DNA of 64,000 nucleotides. It comes from Candidatus Hydrogenedentota bacterium (GTDB lineage: Bacteria > Hydrogenedentota > Hydrogenedentia > Hydrogenedentales > SLHB01). The translations under genes and the position numbers were made by a program. Below, one piece after another: positions 36,214 to 44,248 of this stretch (position 1 is the first letter of the stretch; the number at the start of each line of letters is the position of its first letter). The notes under the pieces were generated by a model. That model saw only the letters and a program-made list of their open reading frames with translations. It made no database searches and had not been told where the DNA came from. The stretch spans positions 92,346 to 156,345 of the forward strand of contig DAOLNV010000003.1 of assembly GCA_035416745.1 (NCBI GenBank), written 5' to 3'.

Positions 36214-36400
36214 AAACAGCTCGGCGGGCCAGAGTTAGACAGACCGGAGAAGCGTATCGTTGAGGCCGATTCGTCTCGTGAACCGCAATCGCCGCACGGC
36301 CGTCCGCGGTGTTCGATGCGGTCTTTCGGCAGAACATGCCGTTCGGCCCAAACTGGGGATTACTGAGGTTCCGGAAGCTCATTCTCATCGAGGATAAGAG

Positions 36401-36406
36401 TATAAT
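36401..36406 (+). promoter_or_regulatory. Possible -10 element upstream of the GYD gene
   Basis: A perfect TATAAT in an AT-richer stretch, 56 nt before the ATG at 36462. No recognisable -35 sits at 16-18 nt, so this is only a weak promoter call. Confidence 0.3.
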
Positions 36407-36461
36407 GGTCGAAGTCGGGTTGCGGTTCTCGTGAGAAGGCAAATACAGAAGGGAGGCGGAC

Positions 36462-36746
36462 ATGACGACGTTCTTCATGTTTGGCGAGTACAGCGCCGAG
36501 TCGGTGCGCGAAGTCACCGCTGAACGAACAAAAGAAGCGGTAGCTCTCTTTGAAAGTTTCGGCGGGAAGGTCAAGGATATGTACGCGCTTCTCGGGCCGT
36601 ACGATTTGGTGTTCATCGTTGACCTGCCGGGGACTCAGGAGGCCATGAAAGCTTCTGTAAAACTCTCGAAGGCAACAGGAATCACCTTCATGAGTTGCCC
36701 GGCCATGACTGTGGAGCATTTCGACAAACTCATGTCCGAGATGTAA
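36462..36746 (+). CDS. GYD-domain protein
   Basis: 94 residues, one GYD domain (a ferredoxin-like alpha/beta fold). Pattern: TTFFMFGEYSAESVREV..., LLGPYDLVFIVDLPGTQEAMKAS..., ending FMSCPAMTVEHFDKLM. The LGPYD stretch corresponds to the name-giving GYD triad region. The family has no established biochemical role. GGGAGG precedes the ATG, and a strong terminator overlaps its stop codon, so it is a single-gene unit. Cytosolic. Confidence 0.88.
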   Translation: MTTFFMFGEYSAESVREVTAERTKEAVALFESFGGKVKDMYALLGPYDLVFIVDLPGTQEAMKASVKLSKATGITFMSCPAMTVEHFDKLMSEM

Positions 36747-36771
36747 ACCGCGGCGGACGCCGCGGTTTCTT
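36745..36771 (+). terminator. Rho-independent terminator overlapping the GYD stop codon
   Basis: A perfect 10-bp stem, AAACCGCGGC (36745-36754) and GCCGCGGTTT (36759-36768), loop GGAC, tail TTTCTT. The first stem bases are part of the TAA stop of the GYD gene. Confidence 0.9.
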
Positions 36772-36806
36772 GCTCAAGTGCGAGGGTGCCGGGGAGCGGT
36801 TTGTTT

Positions 36807-37886
36807 GTGATCGGCATATATATCCACGTGCCCTATTGCCGCACGTTGTGTCCCTACTGCGATTTCAACCGTGTGCGCATAGACGGAACACCGCCGGAAG
36901 CGTTTGTTGACGCTCTCGTGGTCGAGATCGAGGCGTTTGACGCGCGCGACAGGGCTGAGACGGTGTTCCTGGGCGGGGGAACCCCATCCCTGCTGCTGCC
37001 GGGCCAGCTCGAGCGCATTCTGCAGGCAGTTCGGCGCCGCTTCGAGCTTCCCGACCCCGAGATTACGGTCGAGGCCAACCCGGACGATGTCACGGAGTCC
37101 CTTGCTGATGCGTGGCGGGCCGCGGGCGTCAACCGTGTGAGCCTCGGGGTTCAGAGTTTTGACGACGCGTCACTGCGGTATCTCGGGCGAAGGCACAACG
37201 CGGAGGCGGCGCGCGCGGCCTGCAGGATTGTCGCGGAGCGGTTTGGCAACTGGAGCATGGACCTGATTTCCGGGGTCCCGCCGGTGTCTTCCTGGGAACC
37301 CACCCTGGCCGAATGCGCGGGCTTTTCTCCGCCGCACGTTTCCTGTTACGGGCTGACTTACGAATCGGGGACGCCGTTCGGGGCGCGGGCTCACGAAGCC
37401 ATAGACGAGGACTTAGCCCTCGAATGTTACCGTCGCAGCCGCGAACTGTTGAGGGACTATGAGCGGTACGAAGTGTCCAATTTCGCGCGTCCGGGGTATG
37501 AATGCCGCCACAATCTCTACTATTGGCGCAACGGGGAGTATGCTGGGTTTGGTCCGGGCGCTTATTCTTTCATCGATGGTACCCGTACGATGAACGAGGT
37601 GTCGCCCGGAGCCTATGTGAAAAGGCCCGGTCAAAAGGCAGAGGTGGTACGGTTATCTGACCGCGAGGTGCGCATAGAGACCCTGATTCAACATTTCCGG
37701 CTGCGGGAGGGCCTGGGGTATCAAGAGTATTCGGAGCGTTTCGGGCGGAGCCTCGAAGAGGATTTTGGGTTCGTTTTGAAAGAGTTGGTGGCTCGAGGCC
37801 TTCTCCAAGAACACGGCGGCCGGCTTCAGCCCACCGAGCGGGGTTTTGAACTCAACAATGAGATTGGGTTGGCGCTGGTGGATTGA
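36807..37886 (+). CDS. hemW: HemW-like radical SAM protein (coproporphyrinogen III oxidase-like)
   Basis: 359 residues from the GTG at 36807 (giving MIGIYIHVPYC), with GGGGAG 10 nt upstream; a GTG at 36786 has no room for a ribosome site. The radical-SAM cluster motif is YCRTLCPYCDFN (CxxxCxxC). Other family blocks: FLGGGTPSLL, VEANPDDVTE, SLGVQSFDD, YGLTYESGTPF, YEVSNFARPGYECRHNLYYW and GPGAYSFI, then the HemN C-terminal domain. HemW proteins bind haem and act as haem chaperones or insertases rather than true oxidases. Proteins of this type were long annotated as HemN. Confidence 0.93.
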   Translation: MIGIYIHVPYCRTLCPYCDFNRVRIDGTPPEAFVDALVVEIEAFDARDRAETVFLGGGTPSLLLPGQLERILQAVRRRFELPDPEITVEANPDDVTESLADAWRAAGVNRVSLGVQSFDDASLRYLGRRHNAEAARAACRIVAERFGNWSMDLISGVPPVSSWEPTLAECAGFSPPHVSCYGLTYESGTPFGARAHEAIDEDLALECYRRSRELLRDYERYEVSNFARPGYECRHNLYYWRNGEYAGFGPGAYSFIDGTRTMNEVSPGAYVKRPGQKAEVVRLSDREVRIETLIQHFRLREGLGYQEYSERFGRSLEEDFGFVLKELVARGLLQEHGGRLQPTERGFELNNEIGLALVD

Positions 37887-38010
37887 TCGTCGCAGGGCAT
37901 ACGCCTAGAATAAGTGGTGGAGGCCCAGTGTAGTAGGGAATAGACGCCTTGGCGGCTTGCACGTCCCCTGAGAGGGATGCACGGCTGCGGCCGAAAGAGG
38001 TGGGGCAAGA

Positions 38011-39765
38011 ATGTTTAGACGGATCGCCATCGTGCTCGCCCTCGGAGCACTCTATCCTCTTGCCATTGCGCAAGAAGAAGCGCCTTCCGGAGGGGAGCGT
38101 GACAACCGGTACGTCGTCATATGCACACTCGACGGCGAGGTGGACGAAGCGATGGCCGTCTTTGTTGAGCGCGTCGCCGACTACGCCGAGGGCGCCGAGG
38201 GGGCGGTATTCATCATCGAGACCCCCGGGGGGCGCGTCGATACGGGCCTCGAGATAACCAAATCCATCCAGCATGCTGGCAAATTCTGCCCCACAATCGC
38301 CTATGTAACCGACGGGTTCAGCGCGACTTCCGCGGGAGCGCTGGTGGCGTTCGCGTGCAAACACATTGTTATGACGCCGGGCGGGACGATCGGGGCCGCC
38401 TCGCCCATTCTCATCACCCCGGAAGGGCCTCTGCCTGGCGACGAGAAGACGGTTTCTTTTCTGCGGGCAAAGTTCGGCGCTCTCGCCGAGGCAAACGGGC
38501 ACAATCCCGACATTGCCATGGCGATGGTGGACAAGGACATCGAGCTGCGGGCGTTCAAGATTGACGGCAAGGTTATTGTCAAAGCGGTGGATGAGGACAC
38601 GCGTTCACGGACAAGCCAAAAGGAAGACGCGCTCGATGATTTCATCGACACGATCGACGAACAAATGCCCTTGCCGGAAGGTGTAAAAGACGCCGCCAAA
38701 GAATTTATGCGCAAGGCCACAGGCGCCGGCACCGATGCCGGCAACGAAGAGAAAGATGCCGGGCCGGCCGGGCAACAAGCCCCAGACGCGACCCCATCAC
38801 AGGACGACGTCGAGAAGTACGGGGGGCCGGGAGATGTTCTCGAAAACTATCCTCCTGAGGGGAAGCTCGTGGTCGCGCGGGGCAAGCTCCTCACGTTGAA
38901 AGCGTCGGAGGCCAAAGAGTACGGGCTTATACCCGACACGTTTGATGATCTCGAGCACGTGCTGTCGTTTTTCAAGCTGAACGAGTATCAGCGTTTCGAG
39001 TATGAGATGACGTGGTCAGAAATCATTTTCCGGTGGTTGACGAACCCCACGGTCAGCAGCATCCTTCTTCTTCTTGGCGTGGGCGGGTTGTACGTGGAAA
39101 TGAAGACGCCCGGATTCGGCGTTCCGGGTATCGTCGGGATCACGTGCCTTGTCCTGTTCTTTGGCTCGAGGGCAGTGCTCGGACTGGCGGACTGGATTGA
39201 CATCGGTCTCGTCGTCATTGGGGTGGGGCTGATTCTCCTCGAGATTTTCGTTATCCCGGGTTTCGGCATCGCGGGGGTGGCGGGTATCCTTTGTGTGCTG
39301 GCGGGGTTCGTGCTGTCATTCGTTCTCAATGACTGGCAGTTGCCCCAGTATAGTTGGGATTATGAGCGCCTCGAGGAAGCAGCGTATTCGCTCGCGCTGT
39401 CCATGGCCCTGTTTCTGGTGTTCGTGGCAGTGACGTGGAAGATTCTGCCGTATACGCCTATTTACGGCCGTTTGGTGCTCGCGGATCAACAGCTGGCCGA
39501 GGCGGGCTACGTGGCCCAGACCGATCAGGAAGAAGATGCGGCTATTGGACTTGAGGGCGTGGCGCTCACCATGCTGCGTCCGGCGGGCCGGGGGCGGTTT
39601 GGCGACAGGAACCTGCACGTGGTCAGCCGCGGGGAATTCATCAAACCGGATACCCCCATTGTGATTACCCAGGCGGAAGGCAACCGGTACGTGGTTGAGC
39701 CGCTCAAACGGGAAGAGGATAATGCGCCCGAGGAGAAGAAGAGTCCATGGATAAGCGGCAGCTGA
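38011..39765 (+). CDS. nfeD: NfeD1b-type membrane serine protease (ClpP-class + NfeD membrane domain)
   Basis: 584 residues. Signal peptide 1-20, then a periplasmic ClpP/crotonase-fold protease domain (about 32-230) with FIIETPGGRVDTGLEITKSI and the nucleophile Ser107 in SATSAGALVAFACKHIVMTPGGTIGAA. A low-complexity linker (about 235-285, GAGTDAGNEEKDAGPAG) interrupts the usual layout. Four or five membrane helices follow (about 345-490), and the C-terminal OB-fold NfeD domain (about 510-575) ends the protein. Long NfeD proteins cleave C-termini of stomatin-like proteins in archaea. Here the flotillin gene is three positions downstream, which supports a membrane-raft role. Confidence 0.9.
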   Translation: MFRRIAIVLALGALYPLAIAQEEAPSGGERDNRYVVICTLDGEVDEAMAVFVERVADYAEGAEGAVFIIETPGGRVDTGLEITKSIQHAGKFCPTIAYVTDGFSATSAGALVAFACKHIVMTPGGTIGAASPILITPEGPLPGDEKTVSFLRAKFGALAEANGHNPDIAMAMVDKDIELRAFKIDGKVIVKAVDEDTRSRTSQKEDALDDFIDTIDEQMPLPEGVKDAAKEFMRKATGAGTDAGNEEKDAGPAGQQAPDATPSQDDVEKYGGPGDVLENYPPEGKLVVARGKLLTLKASEAKEYGLIPDTFDDLEHVLSFFKLNEYQRFEYEMTWSEIIFRWLTNPTVSSILLLLGVGGLYVEMKTPGFGVPGIVGITCLVLFFGSRAVLGLADWIDIGLVVIGVGLILLEIFVIPGFGIAGVAGILCVLAGFVLSFVLNDWQLPQYSWDYERLEEAAYSLALSMALFLVFVAVTWKILPYTPIYGRLVLADQQLAEAGYVAQTDQEEDAAIGLEGVALTMLRPAGRGRFGDRNLHVVSRGEFIKPDTPIVITQAEGNRYVVEPLKREEDNAPEEKKSPWISGS

Positions 39766-40049
39766 TCATTCATATGTTACGGCAACTGGACGAGCAAAGC
39801 CGAAGTATCCAGCAAGTGGGCGCAGGGTACTACAGTTGCGTTCCGTTTGCGCGGCGGTTCAACAAACTGCTGGCGGAGTCGCGGACGCTGTTCGGGGCTT
39901 CGGATAGTCTTATGGGCACATTTGAGGATATTGCGGAATTCGACCCTAAGGATCCGACGGACAAGATGAAGATCATCCAGGGCATCCGGGTGGAAATCAA
40001 CCAACTCATTGCGCTGCTCGAGGTGGTCCCTGAGGGCGGCGTCCAATGA
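39747..40049 (+). CDS. Uncharacterised 100-residue protein embedded in the NfeD-flotillin operon
   Basis: 100 residues, not recognised. It is mostly helical and charged (MDKRQLIIHMLRQLDEQSRS, FARRFNKLLAESRTLF, PKDPTDKMKIIQGIRVEINQLIALLEV), with no membrane segment or signal, so cytosolic. It overlaps the 3' end of the NfeD protease by 19 nt and the 5' end of the next NfeD gene by 4 nt (ATGA), with GAGGAGAAGAAGAG as ribosome site. This arrangement makes it a real, co-translated gene. Function inferred only from position: a possible adaptor between the protease and the flotillin scaffold. Confidence 0.82.
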   Translation: MDKRQLIIHMLRQLDEQSRSIQQVGAGYYSCVPFARRFNKLLAESRTLFGASDSLMGTFEDIAEFDPKDPTDKMKIIQGIRVEINQLIALLEVVPEGGVQ

Positions 40050-40543
40050 TCTGGTGGGTACTGATTTTGTTTGTAGCGGGCGCGACGCTCATCACGGTGG
40101 AGTTTGTCGTTCCGGGGGGGATATGCGGTTCGGCCGGAGGTCTCATGATTATCGGGAGTACCGTTCTCGGATGTTACCACTATCCCGATTACTGGCTTCC
40201 CATCCTGATGCTCGAGTTTCTGGGTACCATCGCCAGCGTCATTCTCGGAATGTACCTGTTGCCGCGGTCGCCGTTTGGCAAGCTCCTGATTCTCGGCAAC
40301 ACGCAGAAGGCCGAGGAGGGCTGGGTCAATGAGAAGAGCGACACCGGATTGATCGGCAAAGTCGGCAAAGTCGTGACGCCCCTGCGCCCTGTCGGAACCG
40401 TCGAGTTCGGCACGGAGCGTTTGCAGGCCGTTTCGGAAGGCTCGTTTATCGACCGCGACGCCGTAGTTCGGGTCATCGAGGTTCACGGAAACCGGATTGT
40501 TGTTGAGCCGGTGGAGCAAGCGGAGGAGACCGCGAGCGCGTGA
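40046..40543 (+). CDS. Short NfeD-family protein (NfeD1a type)
   Basis: 165 residues. Three predicted membrane helices (about 2-24, 29-48, 52-72), then a soluble OB-fold NfeD domain (GLIGKVGKVVTPLRPVGTVEFG, EGSFIDRDAVVRVIEVHGNRIVVEPV). It lacks the protease domain. Short NfeD proteins pair with flotillin FloA in one operon in Bacillus (yqeZ-yqfA), and here floA follows 79 nt downstream. Likely role: a membrane partner of the flotillin raft. Confidence 0.9.
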   Translation: MIWWVLILFVAGATLITVEFVVPGGICGSAGGLMIIGSTVLGCYHYPDYWLPILMLEFLGTIASVILGMYLLPRSPFGKLLILGNTQKAEEGWVNEKSDTGLIGKVGKVVTPLRPVGTVEFGTERLQAVSEGSFIDRDAVVRVIEVHGNRIVVEPVEQAEETASA

Positions 40544-40622
40544 CTTTTGAGCGATTTCATGATAGAAGGGGTTGGAGAGCTGTGTATGGGCCGGGTTCTG
40601 GTCTAAGAAGAGGGGGCGTATC

Positions 40623-41636
40623 ATGCCAACATCGATAATAATGTGGGGTGCGGCGATATTCCTGGGGGTCATCGCGCTGATCTTTTTCGCCATTTTCGTC
40701 AAGTTTATCGGGCTGTGGATACGGGCGTTCGCGTCGGGGGCGCACGTGAGTGTTCCAAGCCTCTTGGGAATGTGGCTTCGCAAGGTGAATGCGTCGGTTA
40801 TCGTTGACAGCCGGATCATGGCGGTCAAGGCGGGGCTCGGGATCTCGACGAACGACCTCGAAACGCACTATCTCGCGGGCGGCAACATCGTGCGCGTCGT
40901 TCAGGCGCTTATTGCCGCGAACAAGGCCAACATTCAATTGAGTTTTCAGAAGGCCACGGCCATCGATTTGGCGGGACGCGACGTGCTCGACGCGGTGCAG
41001 ACCTCGGTCAAGCCGAAGGTGATCGATTGCCCTGACCCCACCAAAGGCACCCCCACCGTCGCGGCCGTCGCCATGGACGGGATTGAGTTGAAAACCAAGG
41101 CGCGCGTGACGGTGCGCACGAACATCAACACCTTGATCGGCGGCGCGACCGAGGAGACCATCATCGCGCGCGTCGGCGAAGGCATCGTGACTACCATCGG
41201 TTCGGCCGAGTCGCACAAGAAGGTTCTCGAGAACCCCGACTCGATCTCAAAAGTGGTGTTGGCGCGCGGCCTGGACGCGGGCACGGCCTTCGAGATTCTG
41301 TCGATCGATATTGCCGACGTAGACGTTGGCCAGAACATCGGCGCCCAACTGCAGACGATGCAGGCTGAGGCCGACAAGAACATCGCCCAGGCCCGCGCCG
41401 AAGAACGCCGGGCCATGGCGCAGGCGCGCGAACAGGAAATGCGCGCGCAGGTGGTCGAGATGCGGGCCCGCGTGGTGCAGGCAGAGGCGGAAGTGCCCAA
41501 GGCTATCGCGGAAGCGTTCCGGACGGGCAACCTCGGCATCATGGACTACTATCGCATGAGGAACATCATGGCGGATACGGATATGCGCCAGTCCATCTCC
41601 GGTATGGAAGGCAAGAAGGACGACAAGCAGACCTGA
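40623..41636 (+). CDS. floA: Flotillin-like protein FloA
   Basis: 337 residues from the ATG at 40623 (GAGGGGG upstream). An N-terminal membrane hairpin (IIMWGAAIFLGVIALIFFAIFV) is followed by an SPFH/YqfA-type core (VDSRIMAVKAGLGISTNDLETHYLAGGN, GTPTVAAVAMDGIELKTKARVTVRTN) and a C-terminal coiled coil rich in EA repeats (AEERRAMAQAREQEMRAQVV). It is near full length for FloA (about 330). It scaffolds membrane microdomains. It belongs to the NfeD operon, whose products are predicted to act on it. Confidence 0.94.
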   Translation: MPTSIIMWGAAIFLGVIALIFFAIFVKFIGLWIRAFASGAHVSVPSLLGMWLRKVNASVIVDSRIMAVKAGLGISTNDLETHYLAGGNIVRVVQALIAANKANIQLSFQKATAIDLAGRDVLDAVQTSVKPKVIDCPDPTKGTPTVAAVAMDGIELKTKARVTVRTNINTLIGGATEETIIARVGEGIVTTIGSAESHKKVLENPDSISKVVLARGLDAGTAFEILSIDIADVDVGQNIGAQLQTMQAEADKNIAQARAEERRAMAQAREQEMRAQVVEMRARVVQAEAEVPKAIAEAFRTGNLGIMDYYRMRNIMADTDMRQSISGMEGKKDDKQT

Positions 41637-41726
41637 GTGAACCGTCCGCGGCGGGGGCCGGGAGCCGACGGCCTCCGTTCCTGACCAGGCGGTCTGATTC
41701 GAGCCGAACGTGAGAGAGGTCATCGG

Positions 41727-42368
41727 ATGAACGAACTGGGAAGTCTGATTGTCATTGTTATCGTGATCGTTGCCAGCGTGATCGGGAAGATCCAGGAGCA
41801 ACGCAAGGCCCAGGAGCGCAAGAAGAGCCGCACGCCTGTTCGTCCGGAAGATTTGCCGGAAGCAACGCGGCGTCTGTTGTACGGGACGCCTGACAAGCCC
41901 GCGGCGGATGCCCGGCGCGAATCGCCCCAGGTGCGCACGGCTCAGCCCCGGACGGCGCCTCCGGTTCAGCGCCAACAGCCGGTAACGGTGCGGCGTCCGG
42001 TCCAGCCGCCGGTTCAGCGTCCGGTTCAGCAGACCGCAACGCCGCCTCCGCCCCCGCCACCCAGTCGGCGGCGAGTCGAGCCACAGCCCCGGGTCGAGCC
42101 TGCACCCACGCCCCTTTCGCTGCAAGCGCGCCATGAGCAGCTAATGGCGCAACGCCTGAAACAGTTGGAAGAAGCCCGGACGCAGCGCGCGGCGATGATT
42201 CAGCGGGCGCAACAGCTCCGCCGGCAGGCGCCCGGGGCCGCCGCGCAAGAGCCGCGTTCGCGAAAGAGGACCACCCATCCCGCCATGGAACTGTTCTCGA
42301 ATCTGGACGATGTACGCCGCGGGATCGTGATGGCGCAGGTCCTGGGCTCTCCCAAAGCGTTCGAGTAA
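41727..42368 (+). CDS. Membrane-anchored Pro/Gln/Arg-rich protein of unknown function
   Basis: 213 residues. An N-terminal helix (LGSLIVIVIVIVASVIG) is followed by a basic stretch, a long disordered Pro/Gln/Arg-rich linker (about 60-125, with a run of eight prolines and repeated RPVQ motifs) and a helical Gln/Arg-rich segment. The last 25 residues form a conserved-looking tail (LFSNLDDVRRGIVMAQVLGSPKAF). A similar tail (RxAIVxxEILGPP) ends many small membrane proteins in Planctomycetes-like genomes; that comparison is from memory. It closes the NfeD-flotillin operon, 90 nt after floA. Function unknown, possibly a raft-associated linker protein. Confidence 0.75.
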   Translation: MNELGSLIVIVIVIVASVIGKIQEQRKAQERKKSRTPVRPEDLPEATRRLLYGTPDKPAADARRESPQVRTAQPRTAPPVQRQQPVTVRRPVQPPVQRPVQQTATPPPPPPPSRRRVEPQPRVEPAPTPLSLQARHEQLMAQRLKQLEEARTQRAAMIQRAQQLRRQAPGAAAQEPRSRKRTTHPAMELFSNLDDVRRGIVMAQVLGSPKAFE

Positions 42369-42396
42369 TCTGGTGTAAAGCACTGCGGGGAACGAA

Positions 42397-42424
42397 TGCG
42401 CGGATTCGGGTGCGCGGATTCGGG
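42397..42424. repeat. Direct tandem repeat, 14 bp x 2
   Basis: Two exact copies of TGCGCGGATTCGGG at 42397-42410 and 42411-42424, just after the flotillin operon. No coding role is seen. Confidence 0.8.
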
Positions 42425-42566
42425 TACCTTCTTGCCTCTCCTTTTGGTACAATCACCCGAATACGTGCGCCGCAAACGTGCTGCGCGGATGGTTTTCGAA
42501 GGTTTCCCTTGAGGGGGACGGCACTCGTGAAAGGTAGCACCCGCGTGTCCGGGACCGGAAAGGCAC

Positions 42567-44246
42567 ATGGAAGCCCAACGCGCTAAGCCACTTATCGTGC
42601 AATCCGACCGTTCCATTCTGCTTGAGACGGACGGTCCCCGCTTCGAGGACGCCCGGGACGCGGTCGCCCCGTTTGCTGAACTCATCAAGTCTCCCGAGCA
42701 TATCCATACGTACCGCGTAACCCCGCTCTCCCTTTGGAACGCCGCCGCCGCCGGCATGTCCGCCGACGAGATGATCGCCCACCTCAAGGAATACAGCAAG
42801 TACGAGGTGCCCGAGAATATCCTGTTCGAGATCCGCGACACGGTGTCACGATACGGCCGCCTGAGACTCTGCAGACGCGAAGACGGCATGCTGGTGCTCG
42901 AGTCAAGCGACGCGCTGCTGGTCTTGCAGTTGAAACGGCAGAAATCGTTACAGCAATTCATCGAGGGCGTCGAGAACGGACGCCGCTTGGTTGTGAAGCC
43001 GCTGGAACGCGGCAACCTGAAATGCGCACTGATCAAACTCGGATTCCCGGTCGAAGATCTCGCGGGCTATGTTGAAGGAGCGCCACTGCAATTCGAGTTG
43101 CGCGACAGGACCCTCGGTGGCAAGGACTTCTCGCTTCGGAAGTACCAGGTCGAGGCCGTGGACGCGTTCTACGCGGGCGGGTCGAACCGCGGGGGGAGCG
43201 GCGCCATCGTGCTGCCCTGTGGCGCGGGAAAGACGGTCGTGGGCATCGGAGCCATGCACCGCCTGCAAACCCAGACGCTTGTCTTGACAACTAACACCGT
43301 CGCACTGCGCCAGTGGATTGGCGAACTGCTCGACAAGACCACGCTCGAAAAAGAGCAGATCGGGGAGTACAGCGGCGAAGCGAAGGAAATCCGTCCCGTA
43401 ACCATGGCGACGTACCAGGTGCTGACGTATCGCCGCTCGAAGGAGGGGGAATTCGAGCACTTCGGCCTGTTTGACCAAGGCAATTGGGGGCTGGTGATAT
43501 ACGATGAGGTGCACCTGCTGCCCGCGCCGGTGTTTCGGGCGACGGCTACCTTGCAGGCGCGGCGCCGGCTCGGGCTTACTGCTACGCTGGTGCGCGAGGA
43601 CGCCCGCGAGGACGACGTGTTCAGCCTGATAGGGCCCAAGAAATACGATGTGCCCTGGAAAGTTCTCGAGAAGCAAGGGTGGATCGCCGCGGCGGCATGC
43701 ACCGAAGTGCGCATCCCCCTTCCCGATGACGAGCGGTACCGGTACGCGGTCTCCGATAAACGCGGCAAGTTTCGGATAGCCTCGACGAACCCGATCAAGG
43801 CGAGCATCTGCCGGACCCTCGTGGAGCGGCACCGGGGAGACAACATCCTTATTATCGGGCAGTATTTGGACCAGTTGCGGGCGCTCGCGAAGACCATGAA
43901 GGCGCCCCTCATCACCGGGCAAACGGCGAACAAGAAGCGCGAAGCGTTGTATGAAGCCTTCAGGAAGGGCGAGCAGAAGCTCCTGGTCGTGTCGAAAGTG
44001 GCCAACTTCGCCATTGACCTGCCCGACGCCAACGTGGCGGTTCAGGTGTCGGGGACGTTCGGCTCGCGGCAGGAGGAAGCACAGCGCCTGGGCCGGATCC
44101 TGCGGCCCAAAGAAGATGGTTCGATCGCGCATTTCTATTCGCTGGTTTCCCGGGATACCTGCGACCAGGATTTCAGCGTGAAACGCCAGCTGTTTCTCAC
44201 GGAACAGGGCTACCATTACGAGATCAAAGACTACGAGGAGCTGTAA
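42567..44246 (+). CDS. XPB/Ssl2-like superfamily 2 DNA helicase
   Basis: 559 residues. The N-terminal XPB-type domain (about 20-180) has SPEHIHTYRVTPLSLWNAAAAG; the damage-recognition region LRKYQVEAV opens the helicase core. Walker A is LPCGAGKTVVG (Lys222) and the DEAH-like box is VIYDEVHLLPA, followed by GLTATLVREDARE. The C-terminal lobe has NILIIGQYLDQLRAL and the motif VI QEEAQRLGRILRP. These are DNA unwinding/repair helicases of the TFIIH XPB class found in archaea and scattered bacteria. The next gene (AddB-like) starts 2 nt after its stop, so it works within a recombination/repair operon. The archaeal partner nuclease Bax1 is not present. Confidence 0.93.
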   Translation: MEAQRAKPLIVQSDRSILLETDGPRFEDARDAVAPFAELIKSPEHIHTYRVTPLSLWNAAAAGMSADEMIAHLKEYSKYEVPENILFEIRDTVSRYGRLRLCRREDGMLVLESSDALLVLQLKRQKSLQQFIEGVENGRRLVVKPLERGNLKCALIKLGFPVEDLAGYVEGAPLQFELRDRTLGGKDFSLRKYQVEAVDAFYAGGSNRGGSGAIVLPCGAGKTVVGIGAMHRLQTQTLVLTTNTVALRQWIGELLDKTTLEKEQIGEYSGEAKEIRPVTMATYQVLTYRRSKEGEFEHFGLFDQGNWGLVIYDEVHLLPAPVFRATATLQARRRLGLTATLVREDAREDDVFSLIGPKKYDVPWKVLEKQGWIAAAACTEVRIPLPDDERYRYAVSDKRGKFRIASTNPIKASICRTLVERHRGDNILIIGQYLDQLRALAKTMKAPLITGQTANKKREALYEAFRKGEQKLLVVSKVANFAIDLPDANVAVQVSGTFGSRQEEAQRLGRILRPKEDGSIAHFYSLVSRDTCDQDFSVKRQLFLTEQGYHYEIKDYEEL

Positions 44247-44248
44247 AC

